Shown piece after piece: positions 11,156 to 20,109 of a stretch of 26,729 bases of DNA. The DNA comes from Irineochytrium annulatum. Lineage: Eukaryota > Chytridiomycota > Chytridiomycetes > Chytridiales > Chytridiaceae. The notes beneath the pieces were generated by a model, which made no database searches, was not told the DNA's origin, and was given only the letters and a program-made list of their open reading frames with translations. Within the stretch, counting starts at the first letter, position 1. Each line of letters begins with the position of its first letter. Both the position numbers and the translations under genes were made by a program. The stretch lies in the NCBI GenBank assembly GCA_027600665.1, contig JADGJL010000288.1, forward strand, positions 1-26,729. The letters run 5' to 3'.

Positions 11156-11462
11156 TATATCTCTGCCGGGGCAATATCGCAACGGTGGTGCAGTGACGTA
11201 TGTCGGCCGGATGCATTTTCGTTGTGAGTCCAAGAACAGGAACCTGGTGGCTACGGGAACCTATCACTATGCGTCAGATCTCCCCGCGTAATGACAGGAC
11301 ATCATCGTGGGATCCCTTTTGTGACGCCGATGTATTAGCATCACGCCAAACTTTTATGACCCAGCAAATACTGCGAGAGGAACGACCACTAATAGCGAGG
11401 ACAAGTACTCGAGATCAGAGGATTTTGATAGAGAGAGGGATATGATAAACAATGCATAAAGA
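11156..11462. other. Intergenic region between convergent DNAAF4 and ORMDL
   Basis: These 307 bp hold the 3' ends of two convergent genes. An AT-rich stretch around 11440-11462 (gataaacaatgcataaag) could contain polyadenylation elements for either gene. I see no conserved frame, RNA gene or repeat. Confidence 0.5.
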
Positions 11463-12126
11463 CTACTCTGAAAACTCCTTCTTATTAATCCCCAAAATTC
11501 TGACGTTGTGCATCGACGGAAGCTTCCCGATGAGCACGATCACGAGGGACGTCAGGTTGATCATGAAGGTTATCGAGTCGTAATGGGTAAAGTGGGTGCT
11601 TAGAAGGAATCTGTGTGGAATGGAAGTACCATTGTATAAGCCAGTACGTAACGCAGAATCGATCAAACCGGAAACAAGCAAGAAACCAAAATTAGCTTAA
11701 GAGACTACTTACAAAACAATCGGAACCATTGTCAAATATTTTTTTGTTGGTGTAAATTGCGCCCCATTATCAATCTGCTCCCATAGCGTCTGCCCGCCGT
11801 ACTCCCCCTGATTCACGTCGAACGGCGTCCCAATTACCCAATGAAACATAAAAAACGTCGCCTGTTTTGCCAAGATGAGTCTTGTAGAATTGCAACCTTT
11901 CACTCCGCACCGTATTGTATATCAAATTCGTCAAAGTCCACGCCGCCTCGCCAGACAACCCCGGGATGATGCCCAGGCCAATCCTGAGCGCGATCAGGAC
12001 GAGCACGTTGGTGAACCACGAGCCTGTGGTGCAGGATATTGCAAATTTGTTCAATGCACCGCCCTCAACCTTTAAAAGAACATGTCCCTCATCAGTCACC
12101 TCGAAGATTGACCCATGCGCTGCCAT
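11463..12126 (-). CDS. ORMDL: ORMDL/Orm family ER membrane protein
   Basis: ORM proteins bind serine palmitoyltransferase in the ER membrane and restrain sphingolipid synthesis. Three exons (11911-12126, 11713-11861, 11463-11610) give 170 residues, the usual family length. The N-terminal cytosolic part is followed by hydrophobic segments (TNVLVLIALRIGLGIIPGL; FFMFHWVIGTPFD; FLLSTHFTHYD; FMINLTSLVIVLIGKLP). Family hallmarks are AAWTLTNLIYN, GTPFDVNQGEYGGQTLWEQI, DNGAQFTPTKKYLTMVPIVL and MHNVRILGINK. The introns are 49 and 102 nt. The start ATG gives MAAHGSIFEV. The gene lies downstream of, and on the same strand as, the histone demethylase gene. Confidence 0.95.
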
Positions 12127-12460
12127 CGGAACACAGGTAAATGAGCGAAAGCGGAAGGAGAGAAGGAAGTTATGTCATGGAAGTATCCTCACCTGTTGGC
12201 GTTATCCAGTGCTGTTGAGGAGCCCTCCATCTGGTCGGCTTATTGCTTCTGGACTTTCCGTCCGCCTGATGGGCGCGTATTAACGAAGCTGAGAGCGCTT
12301 CGTGATGGCAAGCGTCGGGGGCGAGGTTGCTGGATGATGCCAAGCGCTAATATGGTGTCAAAATTTATCTGTAACTCATCCAATTGTGGCAAGCCTCAGA
12401 CTCTTCTGACTGCAAAACGCGTGTGTTTATTAATTATAATATGGATTTATGTGCACTTAT
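12127..12460. promoter_or_regulatory. Intergenic region upstream of ORMDL
   Basis: These 334 bp separate the stop codon of the demethylase from the start of ORMDL, both on the minus strand. The part near 12127 is presumably the ORMDL promoter and the AT-rich part near 12425-12460 the 3'UTR of the demethylase. I see no coding frame, RNA gene or repeat of note. Confidence 0.35.
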
Positions 12461-15076
12461 TTACTTCCGAGACTTAAGCATGTTTAGTCGCTTAGTTAAG
12501 CGGCTGAAGACGTTCGCCGGCTTCTTGACTGGTTTTAGAGCAGCCGGTTGAACGGTCGGCCTCGGGGCGATTGCGTAGTGGCCGGACGGCATCGGCGCCT
12601 TCCGGTCGTCCTCCTCACTGGCAACCACGACGACTGGGGCCCGCGGCCGAGGTGGCGGCGGTGACAATGACTCGTCTCGATCATGGCCTTCCGCCATCTT
12701 CGCACCATCGGTCGCCTCCGAATAGTCGCCATCCTGAAGGTCATCGACGAACCCCGAGACACCCTTAAATCGCTTGCGCTTTGCAGATGCCGCATGTCTT
12801 CGTTTCCGCTTTTCTTCAGCGTCGTCCCCATTGCGGTCGAAATCATCCTCATTCTCCGTCTTACCAGCGGCTTCATCCTCGCTCGGTGACAGCCCCTCGT
12901 CGTCACTGTCTTTGTACTCCACCTCGCTCTCGTCACTCTTCCAATCTACACCACCAGTGTCTATCCCATCGCTCCACGTTATGAATTCCCCATCGTCCTT
13001 CATTCGCAAGGAGGTGTTTTGGCCCAACCGAGCGAGGATAAGCTGCGAATCCCGATTCATTGGAGGACGGCGCATTTGAGCCCGAATGATGCTATATATG
13101 AAGCTCGCCACTAGTTTCGGCACCTTTTTGAACCCCTTAGGTACACTTTGGCGAGAAAATTTTAGCCGAGCCTTGTCGATGCCACCCGAGGAACTCAAGA
13201 TTTCCACTTCGCTTAGCAAAAATTCCGCCAGCCGTATAAGACCCTCCAACTCCCAATTCGAGAGGGAATCCGGATTTTTACGCAAGATAGCCAAGTAATT
13301 CCTTGCCGCGTACCACTGCATTTTAATGAAGTACGGAAACCTGGTCGAGTAAGCACATAGTACGGTTACGGCATTCACAAACCGGAACTTCAACGGGACG
13401 CCGGTCTTGTTCTCGATGTTATATATATCGAACTGTCCTCCTATGTTGAGCCCGTGTATAAAATTACCGCCAATGACAATAGAATCCTGCGGCGTATAGA
13501 CGGAGTGAATCTGTAGATATTTAGGTCGAGCAATGCCCGAAGTAGGATTTTTTTTTACCCAGCCTGTTGGAATTATCATCCTAAAACCGTATAGTCACCA
13601 AAATGAATAAAATATCAAAGAAGTATGGTACTCACGTATTCCCAGCTTCTAAGCGGACTTCGATGCATTCCTTTACTTCATCACCAAAAAAAATCCGTCC
13701 TTGATCCGGAGAAGACGACCAACGCTCGTACTTTTTCAGATTCGTCGGGGTAGGGTTGACGAAATAAAAAACTTTGGATCCCGAGAGAATATGATAGAAC
13801 ACGGAAGAACCTCCAAAATCTTCATGCAACGTGAGCATATACTGTGCGGATGACGTATTTACCGATATGAAAGCTGAAGTCGTGGTTAGTTTAAGCTTGC
13901 CCCAACGGAAGATACGCACTCGGTGTAACTGTCCTTCACACTCATCAAGCAGTAAAGCTGAACTCGCGGATACTCCTTCATCTCCTTCCGCGAAGGCCAC
14001 ACCGTATCAATCCAATCCAAATCTCGGACTATCTGTGGTCGCAGGATCTGGCTGCACAAAGCGGATTGACTTATTTCCAAGCTGATGCACTTCCGAGATT
14101 AGCTTATAAGTAGACGAGGACCTACGTTCAACAACCGCTTCCTCTTCTCCTCAGGTGTAGCGAAGTATTCGGACCACTCCTCTAGCGTCATCTGCCTCTC
14201 ACTTTGGGTCGATACCTCCATCACCTCGATCACGCGGTCGCGACCTGAAAGTCTATTTCAGCTAATCGTACACGCCAAAGAGCGCATACCACAAGCATCG
14301 GCCACCTGACTAACCGTCAGCGAAGACGACGGCATGATCATTCCCAAACCATCAGGGTCTTCGATAATAACGGGTTCTCTAATGCCTGTCGACTTGGCCC
14401 AAGCTGCGGTGGCCTCATGCCCTAGCAATCTCTTGAACTTGTTCTGCACGAAGTCATTCTCCATCACATAGCGTGGCTACATACCGGCACAAAGCGCTTC
14501 GTACTCAGCAGCTTTACCCACTTCTTCTCATCTTCAGCAGCACCGTGATTAAGTTCACTGTAGTTAATCATGGTTCGCGTTTCCCTTGTTGGCCGTAGCG
14601 GTGGCGGCGGGCGCACTGAGGGAATGAAGTGAGCTCACATACTCAGCTGGAATCAGCCACGTACTGACGGACGGTCCGAATATATCTGTACACTGTGACA
14701 AATTCGCGTAAGTGGAAAGTACATACGACATATCCTCACCGAAAGGCAGTAGAACTTTAAATACTTCGAAGCATCTTCGCTTGTAATCGGCGGCTCAATG
14801 CAATCCCCATGGAACCATCCTGAAAGTCGTTGACATCAGAGTCCTTAATAAAGGTTTAGCTCGTCGTCAAATATAGCCAATGCTCACCTGGCAGGTCATT
14901 ATAGGCTCACCTGCACAACCGTCGCAGCTAGAAATCGACAATTGAGAATGGAATGCAGCCATAGCGTTGTTTAGTCACCTTAGCATAAAACGGCCAGCCC
15001 ATTTCTGTTTACAGTAACTGCAAGACAGTTCATGTCGGGCTCAGTTCCGGAGATGGACCTACCAATATTCGTCCAT
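12461..15076 (-). CDS. JHD1: PHD finger-JmjC histone lysine demethylase (Jhd1/KDM2-KDM7 type)
   Basis: Fe(II)/2-oxoglutarate demethylases of this type act on methylated H3 lysines. Thirteen exons join to 672 residues with every phase consistent: 15063-15076, 14979-15017, 14911-14927, 14740-14819, 14665-14692, 14485-14615, 14290-14443, 14126-14244, 13920-14089, 13863-13873, 13636-13819, 13559-13580, 12461-13510. The protein starts MDEYCYCKQ and forms a PHD finger (CYC, CDGC, WFHGDC, YCLSC). The linker carries INYSELN, EPVIIEDPDGLGM and ISLEIS, then VRDLDWIDTVWP. The JmjC core is YCLMSVKDSYTDFHIDFGG, SSVFYHILSGSKVFYF, PTGWIHSVYTPQDS and NFIHG, so the HxD and distal His iron ligands are present. 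The C-terminal ~350 residues are a helical region plus an acidic/basic disordered tail. The HxD is supplied by an 11-nt microexon. The gene is divergent from VAP. Confidence 0.93.
13863..13873 (-). other. 11-nt microexon encoding part of the JmjC HxD motif
   Basis: On the minus strand this exon reads CTTTCATATCG. It is preceded by an acceptor ending ttcag (intron 13874-13919, 46 nt, with ACTAAC as likely branch site) and followed by the donor gtaaat (intron 13820-13862, 43 nt). Joined to GA on the left and AT on the right it gives GAC TTT CAT ATC GAT, i.e. DFHID, the canonical JmjC iron-binding motif. Its length is not a multiple of three, so skipping it would shift the frame. Confidence 0.88.
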
Positions 15077-15243
15077 GCCTTGGATATGCAGTTTCCCTTT
15101 CTACGCTGCCTTCTCTCTCCTTCGTGGGTGGTATGCGCAGTAGTGCTAGACTTCGGCTAGTAGGGAGTTTCAAAAATCGCATTGGCACTTCGCGTCTGAT
15201 TGCTGTCCATCGCACCTCCCTCGTCATCGTCACCTCGATACCA

Positions 15244-16194
15244 ATGGAGAATTATCTGCAGCTCAGCCCGCCTGTGGACCTTGAGTTTAGGCGCCCGTTC
15301 AACACCGTTGTGAAACAGACCTTGACGGTTGGGAACTCGCATCCTACGGAGCCGATTGCGTTCAAGGTCAAAACAACAGGTAATGGCAGATCGCACGCTC
15401 CTCGATCACCGATCTTAATGCGTATCTTTATTCTAGCGCCGAAGAGCTACTGTGTCAGGTATGATATGATTACTAATCTTTATGTCCAACACCAACGATT
15501 ATCGCGCAATAGGCCGAACTCGGGCAGGATCGGCCCCGGGTCTTCGCAGGATGTTCACGTGTTGTTGCAGGCGATGAGGGAGGTGGGTGTTTGTGCTAGG
15601 GTTTTCCAGAGGTTGACGTTGTGGCAGGATCCGCCTCTTGATTTTAAATGCAAGGACAAGTTCCTTGTGCAAGCGGTCAAAATTACCAACTTGGAGAGTG
15701 ACGATCTTCAGGAGTTGTGGTCGCGGGCCGAGAACCTGAAGAAGGTCGACCCCGAGGCGGCGAAGGAGCTTATTTGCGAGAAAAAGCTTCGATGTGTTTT
15801 CCTCCCGCCCTTGGGCGGAGCGGTGGCCGACAGCACCCCGACTCACCAGCTCGACTCGACCCCGACGGCCACTTTAGAGAAGGCGGACCCGCGCGGCGCA
15901 CGCACCGCAAGCGTGGGGTCTAAGGTCGATTCGGTTCAGGACCCGGATAGGGACCTGCGGGAGGCGCGTGAGACGATCAAGCGGCTTCAGGCGGCGTGTG
16001 AGGGATATAAGAGCGAGATCGACAGGCTCAACCTTTTGCGGCAACGCCGGGGTGCTGGAACGTCCGGTGGCGACGGGGGCAGTGCAATTGACGGTGGTAG
16101 CAACGCAGGGGCTATGGCGTCCAAGGGTATCAACTTCCAGGTTGCGCTGTTGATGGCTTTGATTGCATTTTTGTTGGGGGCGTATCTTCTGTGA
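15244..16194 (+). CDS. VAP: VAMP-associated protein (VAP/Scs2), MSP domain, tail-anchored ER protein
   Basis: VAPs sit in the ER membrane and recruit FFAT-motif proteins at membrane contact sites. Four exons (15244-15379, 15437-15458, 15513-15582, 15628-16194) give 264 residues. The MSP domain starts MENYLQLSPPVDLEF and contains NTVVKQTLTVGNSHPTEPIA, FKVKTTAPKSYCVRPNSGRI, GPGSSQDVHVLLQAMREDPP and CKDKFLVQAVKI, all typical of the family. A Ser/Thr/Asp-rich linker leads to a coiled coil (LREARETIKRLQAACEGYKS) and a C-terminal anchor (FQVALLMALIAFLLGAYLL). The ATG at 15244 is preferred over the in-frame one at 15124 because the MSP fold starts right there. The 45-nt intron 15583-15627 has no stop, so it reads through in frame. 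An AATAAA at 16222-16227 may serve for polyadenylation. Confidence 0.93.
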   Translation: MENYLQLSPPVDLEFRRPFNTVVKQTLTVGNSHPTEPIAFKVKTTGNGRSHAPRSPILMRIFILAPKSYCVRYDMITNLYVQHQRLSRNRPNSGRIGPGSSQDVHVLLQAMREVGVCARVFQRLTLWQDPPLDFKCKDKFLVQAVKITNLESDDLQELWSRAENLKKVDPEAAKELICEKKLRCVFLPPLGGAVADSTPTHQLDSTPTATLEKADPRGARTASVGSKVDSVQDPDRDLREARETIKRLQAACEGYKSEIDRLNLLRQRRGAGTSGGDGGSAIDGGSNAGAMASKGINFQVALLMALIAFLLGAYLL

Positions 16195-16221
16195 TGGGAT
16201 TTACAACCGAAATATGTGAGA

Positions 16222-16227
16222 AATAAA
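16222..16227 (+). terminator. Candidate polyadenylation hexamer AATAAA
   Basis: AATAAA lies 27 bp after the VAP stop codon and inside the 49-bp gap before the EMC8/9 stop on the other strand. Position and exact match suggest the VAP polyadenylation signal. The cleavage site would fall inside the last exon of EMC8/9. Confidence 0.4.
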
Positions 16228-16243
16228 TTGCGGCATCATCCTT

Positions 16244-16989
16244 TTATATTGTGCAATCCGCGTTCCTTAGCCAATCTACGTCTATGCGGTCCAGATGGTC
16301 ATCAAAGTCGTGCAAAAGGGTGTACTTTCCCTTCGACACATGCTCCCGCAAAGAATCCCGGAGATTTTTGTCTTCCGCCGTTAAACTGCGCATTTTACAG
16401 TTAATACTGTCCACATAAAGAAAAGCGTCCTACCAATTCGGAGCCGACTTCCATTGGCCGCTCGAGAATACATGGGGCTAAAATGGAGTCAATACATGCG
16501 AAACAATGCAAGCAAATGATGAAGACTCACCGAAAGCGCAAGGTCCTTAGATGCCAAATCTGCGTTTTTCACCTTAAACACATCAGACACGTTCTACACA
16601 AACTAGTTACCAGCAGCAACACAGCACCGCCACCGAGTAACCCATCTACAGCCGAGGCTAGCTTCTCCGCACTCGGGGAGACGTTGGTGTCGTCAACGAG
16701 CTCGTTGGCCCAATATATCCCAACGACCTTCAGGCCTGACAGATTCGCGTATATATCGACCTGAAGACGTCAATAACTCTCTCGTAGTTTAATGCTAAAC
16801 CTGATGTAAGGCCACTTCCGCCATTGGCGCCAGAGGCATCACATTGTGGAATAATGGAACGGCATCGGTGATGTCGATCTTATCCCCGAGCTTTGTTCCG
16901 ATGAGCACGCCAGCGACACTCGTGATCGAATATTTGGCTGCGTGAAGCGATAGCTTAAGGTAGGCTGCGTTGCTCAACGAGTAATGCAT
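16244..16989 (-). CDS. EMC8: ER membrane protein complex subunit 8/9 (EMC8/EMC9)
   Basis: EMC8/9 is a cytosolic, MPN-like (non-catalytic) subunit of the EMC, which inserts membrane proteins into the ER. The start at 16989 gives MHYSLSNAAYLKLSLHAAKY, matching the family's opening helix. Then come VAGVLIGTKLGDKI, DAVPLFHNVMPLAPMAEVAL, VDIYANLSGLKVVGIYWANE, a VLLLVKNADLA strand, and near the C-terminus YTLLHDFDDHLDRIDVDWL, which is the conserved VDFDNHLDDIRNDW block. The stop is TAA 16244-16246. Several introns of about 40-55 nt were placed by restoring these blocks, for example ALHQ|VDIYANL and VLLL|VKNADL. An upstream in-frame ATG at 17094 would add residues unlike the family and was not used. 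The gene precedes none of its partners; MOB4 lies upstream on the same strand. Confidence 0.9.
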
Positions 16990-17110
16990 TGCAACTGAGT
17001 GGAGTGGCTTGAGTACAAGCCCCTCCTGGCAATAGACATCGAAGGGAAAAGTCTTGCAATATGTATTAGTTTCGGCGAGTATGCAGAAGTACACGTTTTA
17101 CTCTATATTT

Positions 17111-17923
17111 TTACTCCGGATTAATTGTGATCAACTTCTTTGGTATCAACTAGCAAACGATTAGAAGTGCAGATTTGCAGTGCGCATACCTTAAACGACT
17201 TTGTAGAAAACAAAACGAAGCGTGCGTACAAATGCGACTCATTCTGGTTTGGCATGGTTAGAAACAAACCATACCCGCCGTCGGCACCAACCTCAAACTC
17301 ATCAAAAACCTCACGGTGGTGATGCCATGCATGCGCAAATACTCTGTACAGTCGTCTCGCGATGTTTTGGAAGTGCTTTAACGAGGATTCGGGGACCGAG
17401 ACGCGACTCGGGAAGTATTTTTGACTGTTCAACAGCGCCGTAGCCCCATCGAGCGTGTGGATGATGTAATCGATTGCAGGACACTGCCTTGGTAAGTAAC
17501 GCAACGAACACTTTGCACAAACAGATTGCGGGGACATATGCGCAGCGCACAAATACTGCCATTCGCCAGCTTTCATTTCCGGGCATGACTCTCGCGTACA
17601 ATGCTCCGCTAGCAATACAACCAAGTTGTTCAAATCAAGGCAGACCTGCCTAAAGAGAGTCAAGGGTCGTAAACAAAGAATGTTTTACCGCAGGTGCTCA
17701 TACTGCCATGTGTTTGGGTCCTGATCTTCCGGGACGGCGACGATGGCATGAATGTCACTCGGTTCTTTACGTAGCAGGGACTGTATATATATCTGCACTG
17801 CGAGGGTCGAGTCGATCTGGTTCAGCTCTAGATCGGTCCATGCACACCACTCCTGTAAAATTGAGTCTCGCAACCACTTGCTGACGCTACCTCTGCCTTG
17901 GTCCCCGACACATTCCTTCGCAT
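17111..17923 (-). CDS. MOB4: MOB4/phocein, MOB-family adaptor of the STRIPAK complex
   Basis: Phocein is a core subunit of STRIPAK, the striatin-PP2A complex controlling Hippo-like kinases, cell fusion and septation. Six exons (17891-17923, 17689-17852, 17523-17649, 17292-17483, 17190-17243, 17111-17149) give 202 residues. The start MRRNVSGTKAE matches the phocein N-terminus (RRNxPGTKA). Then IDSTLAVQIYIQ, QYEHLRQVCLDLNNLVVLL, LCAAH, CPAIDYIIHTLDGATALLN, YFPSRVSVPESS and a FAHAWHHHREVFDEFENE block follow. The two Cys and two His expected to bind zinc are present. The C-terminus LIPKKLITINPE is close to the family LIVPI ending. The 39-nt intron 17484-17522 lacks a stop and is in frame; removing it restores SPQS-CPAIDY. 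The start codon is only 8 bp from that of the opposite-strand gene. Confidence 0.93.
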
Positions 17924-17931
17924 GATGCTCA

Positions 17932-20109
17932 ATGGCAACACCAGAGGAGCTCAAGCGCCTCCTAGCAACGTTGTCGCAAGTCCCAGCGCGGCCAAGTGGC
18001 GCCAACGCCGCGTCCAATGCTCAAGTGAGAGTTTTTGTATTACACTTTGGTCTTGGAGCTAACTCGTGCTATCAGAGCCTCCTGGCGGCTTTAAGCGGGA
18101 CGATCGCGACCAATCAGCCTGCCCGGCCTACCGCAAGTATCGCCAGCGTGACAAACACGTCACATCAATTGCACGGGAATGCAACGGCGGTGTCGGGTCC
18201 ATTACCTTCGCTGACTGCATTCACGGGAACGACAGACGCTGATCAGCCCTCTGCTAATAATTCGAGCTTGCAAAACGCGAAAATTTCGTTGTATGGAAGC
18301 AATACGGGGTCATTTGAGCCAGCGTCGATGGCTATAGATTCCCTCCTGGCGGCGTTGAAGGGAACTACAAGCGTTAATCAGCCAACTGTGAGTAGTTCGG
18401 GCGTGCAAAACTCGACACTTCCGTTGTCTGGGAACGATTCAAGGTTATCGGTATCAGCCCCACCAGGTATAGATTTGCTCTTCGCCGCCATAAGGGGATC
18501 AACGAACGGTCCTCAGCCAGCTGCGAGTAATCTGAGCATGCAAGACGCGCCGCCAGCGACGTATGGAAATGTTATGTTTTCATCTCAACCACCCACGTCG
18601 GCTATTGACTCCCTCCTGGCGGCCTTGAGAGGAAAAACGAACCAACCTGATGCGAGTAACTCGACTTTTCAAGGCGCGATGCCTTTACTGTATGGGACAT
18701 CGGGAAGAACGTCGGTACCACTAGATTCCGTTTCGACTGCGTTTAAGACGGGATTCCAACTGTCTGCAAGTCAACCCTCTGCAAGCCAGCCTTCTCCGAG
18801 TCAGCCTTTTGCGAATCAGTTAGACTCGCTGAGCGCGATACCTGTACTGGATGATAGTGATTCAGGATTGTCGGGACCGTTTCCCAAGGCTATAGATTCA
18901 CTTCTGGCGGCGTTAAGAGGAACGATCGCGAGTACTTCAAACTCGCCAAACGCGACGGCTTCATCGTATAAAATTGACTTCGGGTCGTCGATACCGGTGG
19001 CGCCGGCGGCTCCGCTGCCATGTACATCCATTGATCTCGCGGGTGCTCTTAACATACCCCTGTCGACGGATCTTTTGCAAACCGTGAGAGATGCCTACAA
19101 GTCTCTGAGTAATGAGCAAACGGAGAACACTGAGAGATCAGGTATTGAAGGGCCACAGTCGGTTGTGGGAGATAAAGTACAACCGCAACCATCGAACGCG
19201 TCATCTGCATTGACTTCGTTACTCAATTTAACTTCCGGATGGGGATCTTCGCCGGAGTTGCCTGCCGTCTGGAGCAGCAATGATAGACCCGCTGAAGGCA
19301 ACGCGGCCCCTTCTGCGCAAAAGCAACCATTCCAGCCTTCTTCGTCTGTGGGACCTGGATCGTCTTCCCTGCAAAGTCAACTGCTGAAGCCTCATATCCG
19401 TGCGGGGTCGCCTTACTTGCTTGATGAGTGCTTGAATTCTCAGTCTTCTGCAGTCACCACAGCGTTAACCTCACCGAGTCACCCATACAAGCCTCAATCA
19501 TTATCGGATAATAGCTCTCGCCACGAGGGCTTTTCCCGCAATGACGCGGATACCGCTTCTCGCCCTCGCGATCCGTTGAGAATGACATCGGCAGTCATGC
19601 TTCAGCTAGCGCGTATGGCCGAGCAAAAGGACATTCTGGAGCTTCTGAAAGACCTATCATCGAAGCAGGTTCGCGTACGCTCCATTTTACAATTTGCTAA
19701 GATGTAGTTTAGAGCGTAAAGGAGAATATGTTGCTGTTGAAGCGGAAGTTGCTGCTTGACGAGCAATCAAAGTCGCGGGATAAGCTGCTGGCCGAGTAAG
19801 TTTGTGTATCTCTTTTAATGTAACGAGTTAAGCGAGATTATTGGGAGAGTCGATGCGAGGCAGTCCCAGCAGGTTGAGGCGTCGCTTGACGAGGAGCTTC
19901 GAAAGTTTGACATGACGATGTGGAATGAGATGAAAATAATGTGGAAGCAGCAACAAATCGCGCTTCAGCAGGTTGGACGCCTCTGTATGAGTGTTTGAGC
20001 TAACTATGTAAAGGCGAATGTTCCACTGATCCGAGTCACTGACGATCAGACCGAATGGGTGCTCCAGAAAAAAGTCGTGGATATCCTGTGGGAAATGATG
20101 GTTAATTAG
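17932..20109 (+). CDS. Repeat-rich protein with a C-terminal DGCR6-like domain
   Basis: Five exons (17932-18024, 18076-19668, 19722-19795, 19833-19971, 20014-20109) give 664 residues. The first part, about residues 30-370, is a set of imperfect ~44-residue repeats opening with (I)DSLLAALRGT and rich in Ser, Ala, Asn, Pro and Gln. A disordered Ser/Pro-rich linker follows. The last ~140 residues are helical: VMLQLARMAEQKDILELLKD, an LLLKRKLLLDEQ coiled coil, then ELRKFDMTMWNEMKIMWKQQ, ANVPLIRVTDDQTEW and LQKKVVDIL. That order, with a V-P-x-x-x-V-T turn after a long charged helix, resembles the DGCR6/gonadal (gdl) family, whose biochemical role is poorly known. The family call is from pattern memory only. 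The intron 18025-18075 (51 nt) has no stop. No function is assigned to the repeats. Confidence 0.72.
18076..19060 (+). repeat. Seven imperfect protein-coding tandem repeats of ~44-46 residues
   Basis: Each unit opens with a hydrophobic, probably helical motif and continues into a polar NQP/SS-rich segment. The unit openings are SLLAALSGTIATNQP (18076), SLTAFTGTTDADQPS (18207), SLLAALKGTTSVNQP (18340), LLFAAIRGSTNGPQP (18474), SLLAALRGKTNQPDA (18609), a degenerate SVSTAFKTGFQL (18728) and SLLAALRGTIASTSN (18898), with a possible eighth remnant LAGALNIP (19039). Most units are 44-46 residues. The fifth is 39 and the sixth is longer because of an internal ASQPS duplication. The DNA copies have diverged, so the array is old and not a recent slippage product. 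MATPEELKRLLATLSQ at the N-terminus may be a further relative. Confidence 0.8.

Noticed and set aside
12464..13100. Acidic/basic repeats at the C-terminus of the demethylase as a separate gene
   Set aside because: They are continuous in frame with the JmjC exon and have no separate start context; typical disordered tail.
13632..14000. Minus-strand continuous frame giving LHEDFGG, apparently a complete JmjC start
   Set aside because: It includes two GT-AG introns. Splicing with the 11-nt microexon gives the canonical YTDFHIDFGG and keeps phase with exon 9.
14638..14664. A 27-nt intron at 14616-14642 in the demethylase
   Set aside because: Too short and it gives the wrong phase. The donor gtacgt at 14664 makes a 49-nt intron that restores the frame into INYSELN.
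17685..18017. Minus-strand ATG at 18017 as the start of MOB4
   Set aside because: It would add residues unlike any MOB protein. The ATG at 17923 with a 38-nt intron restores the family N-terminus.
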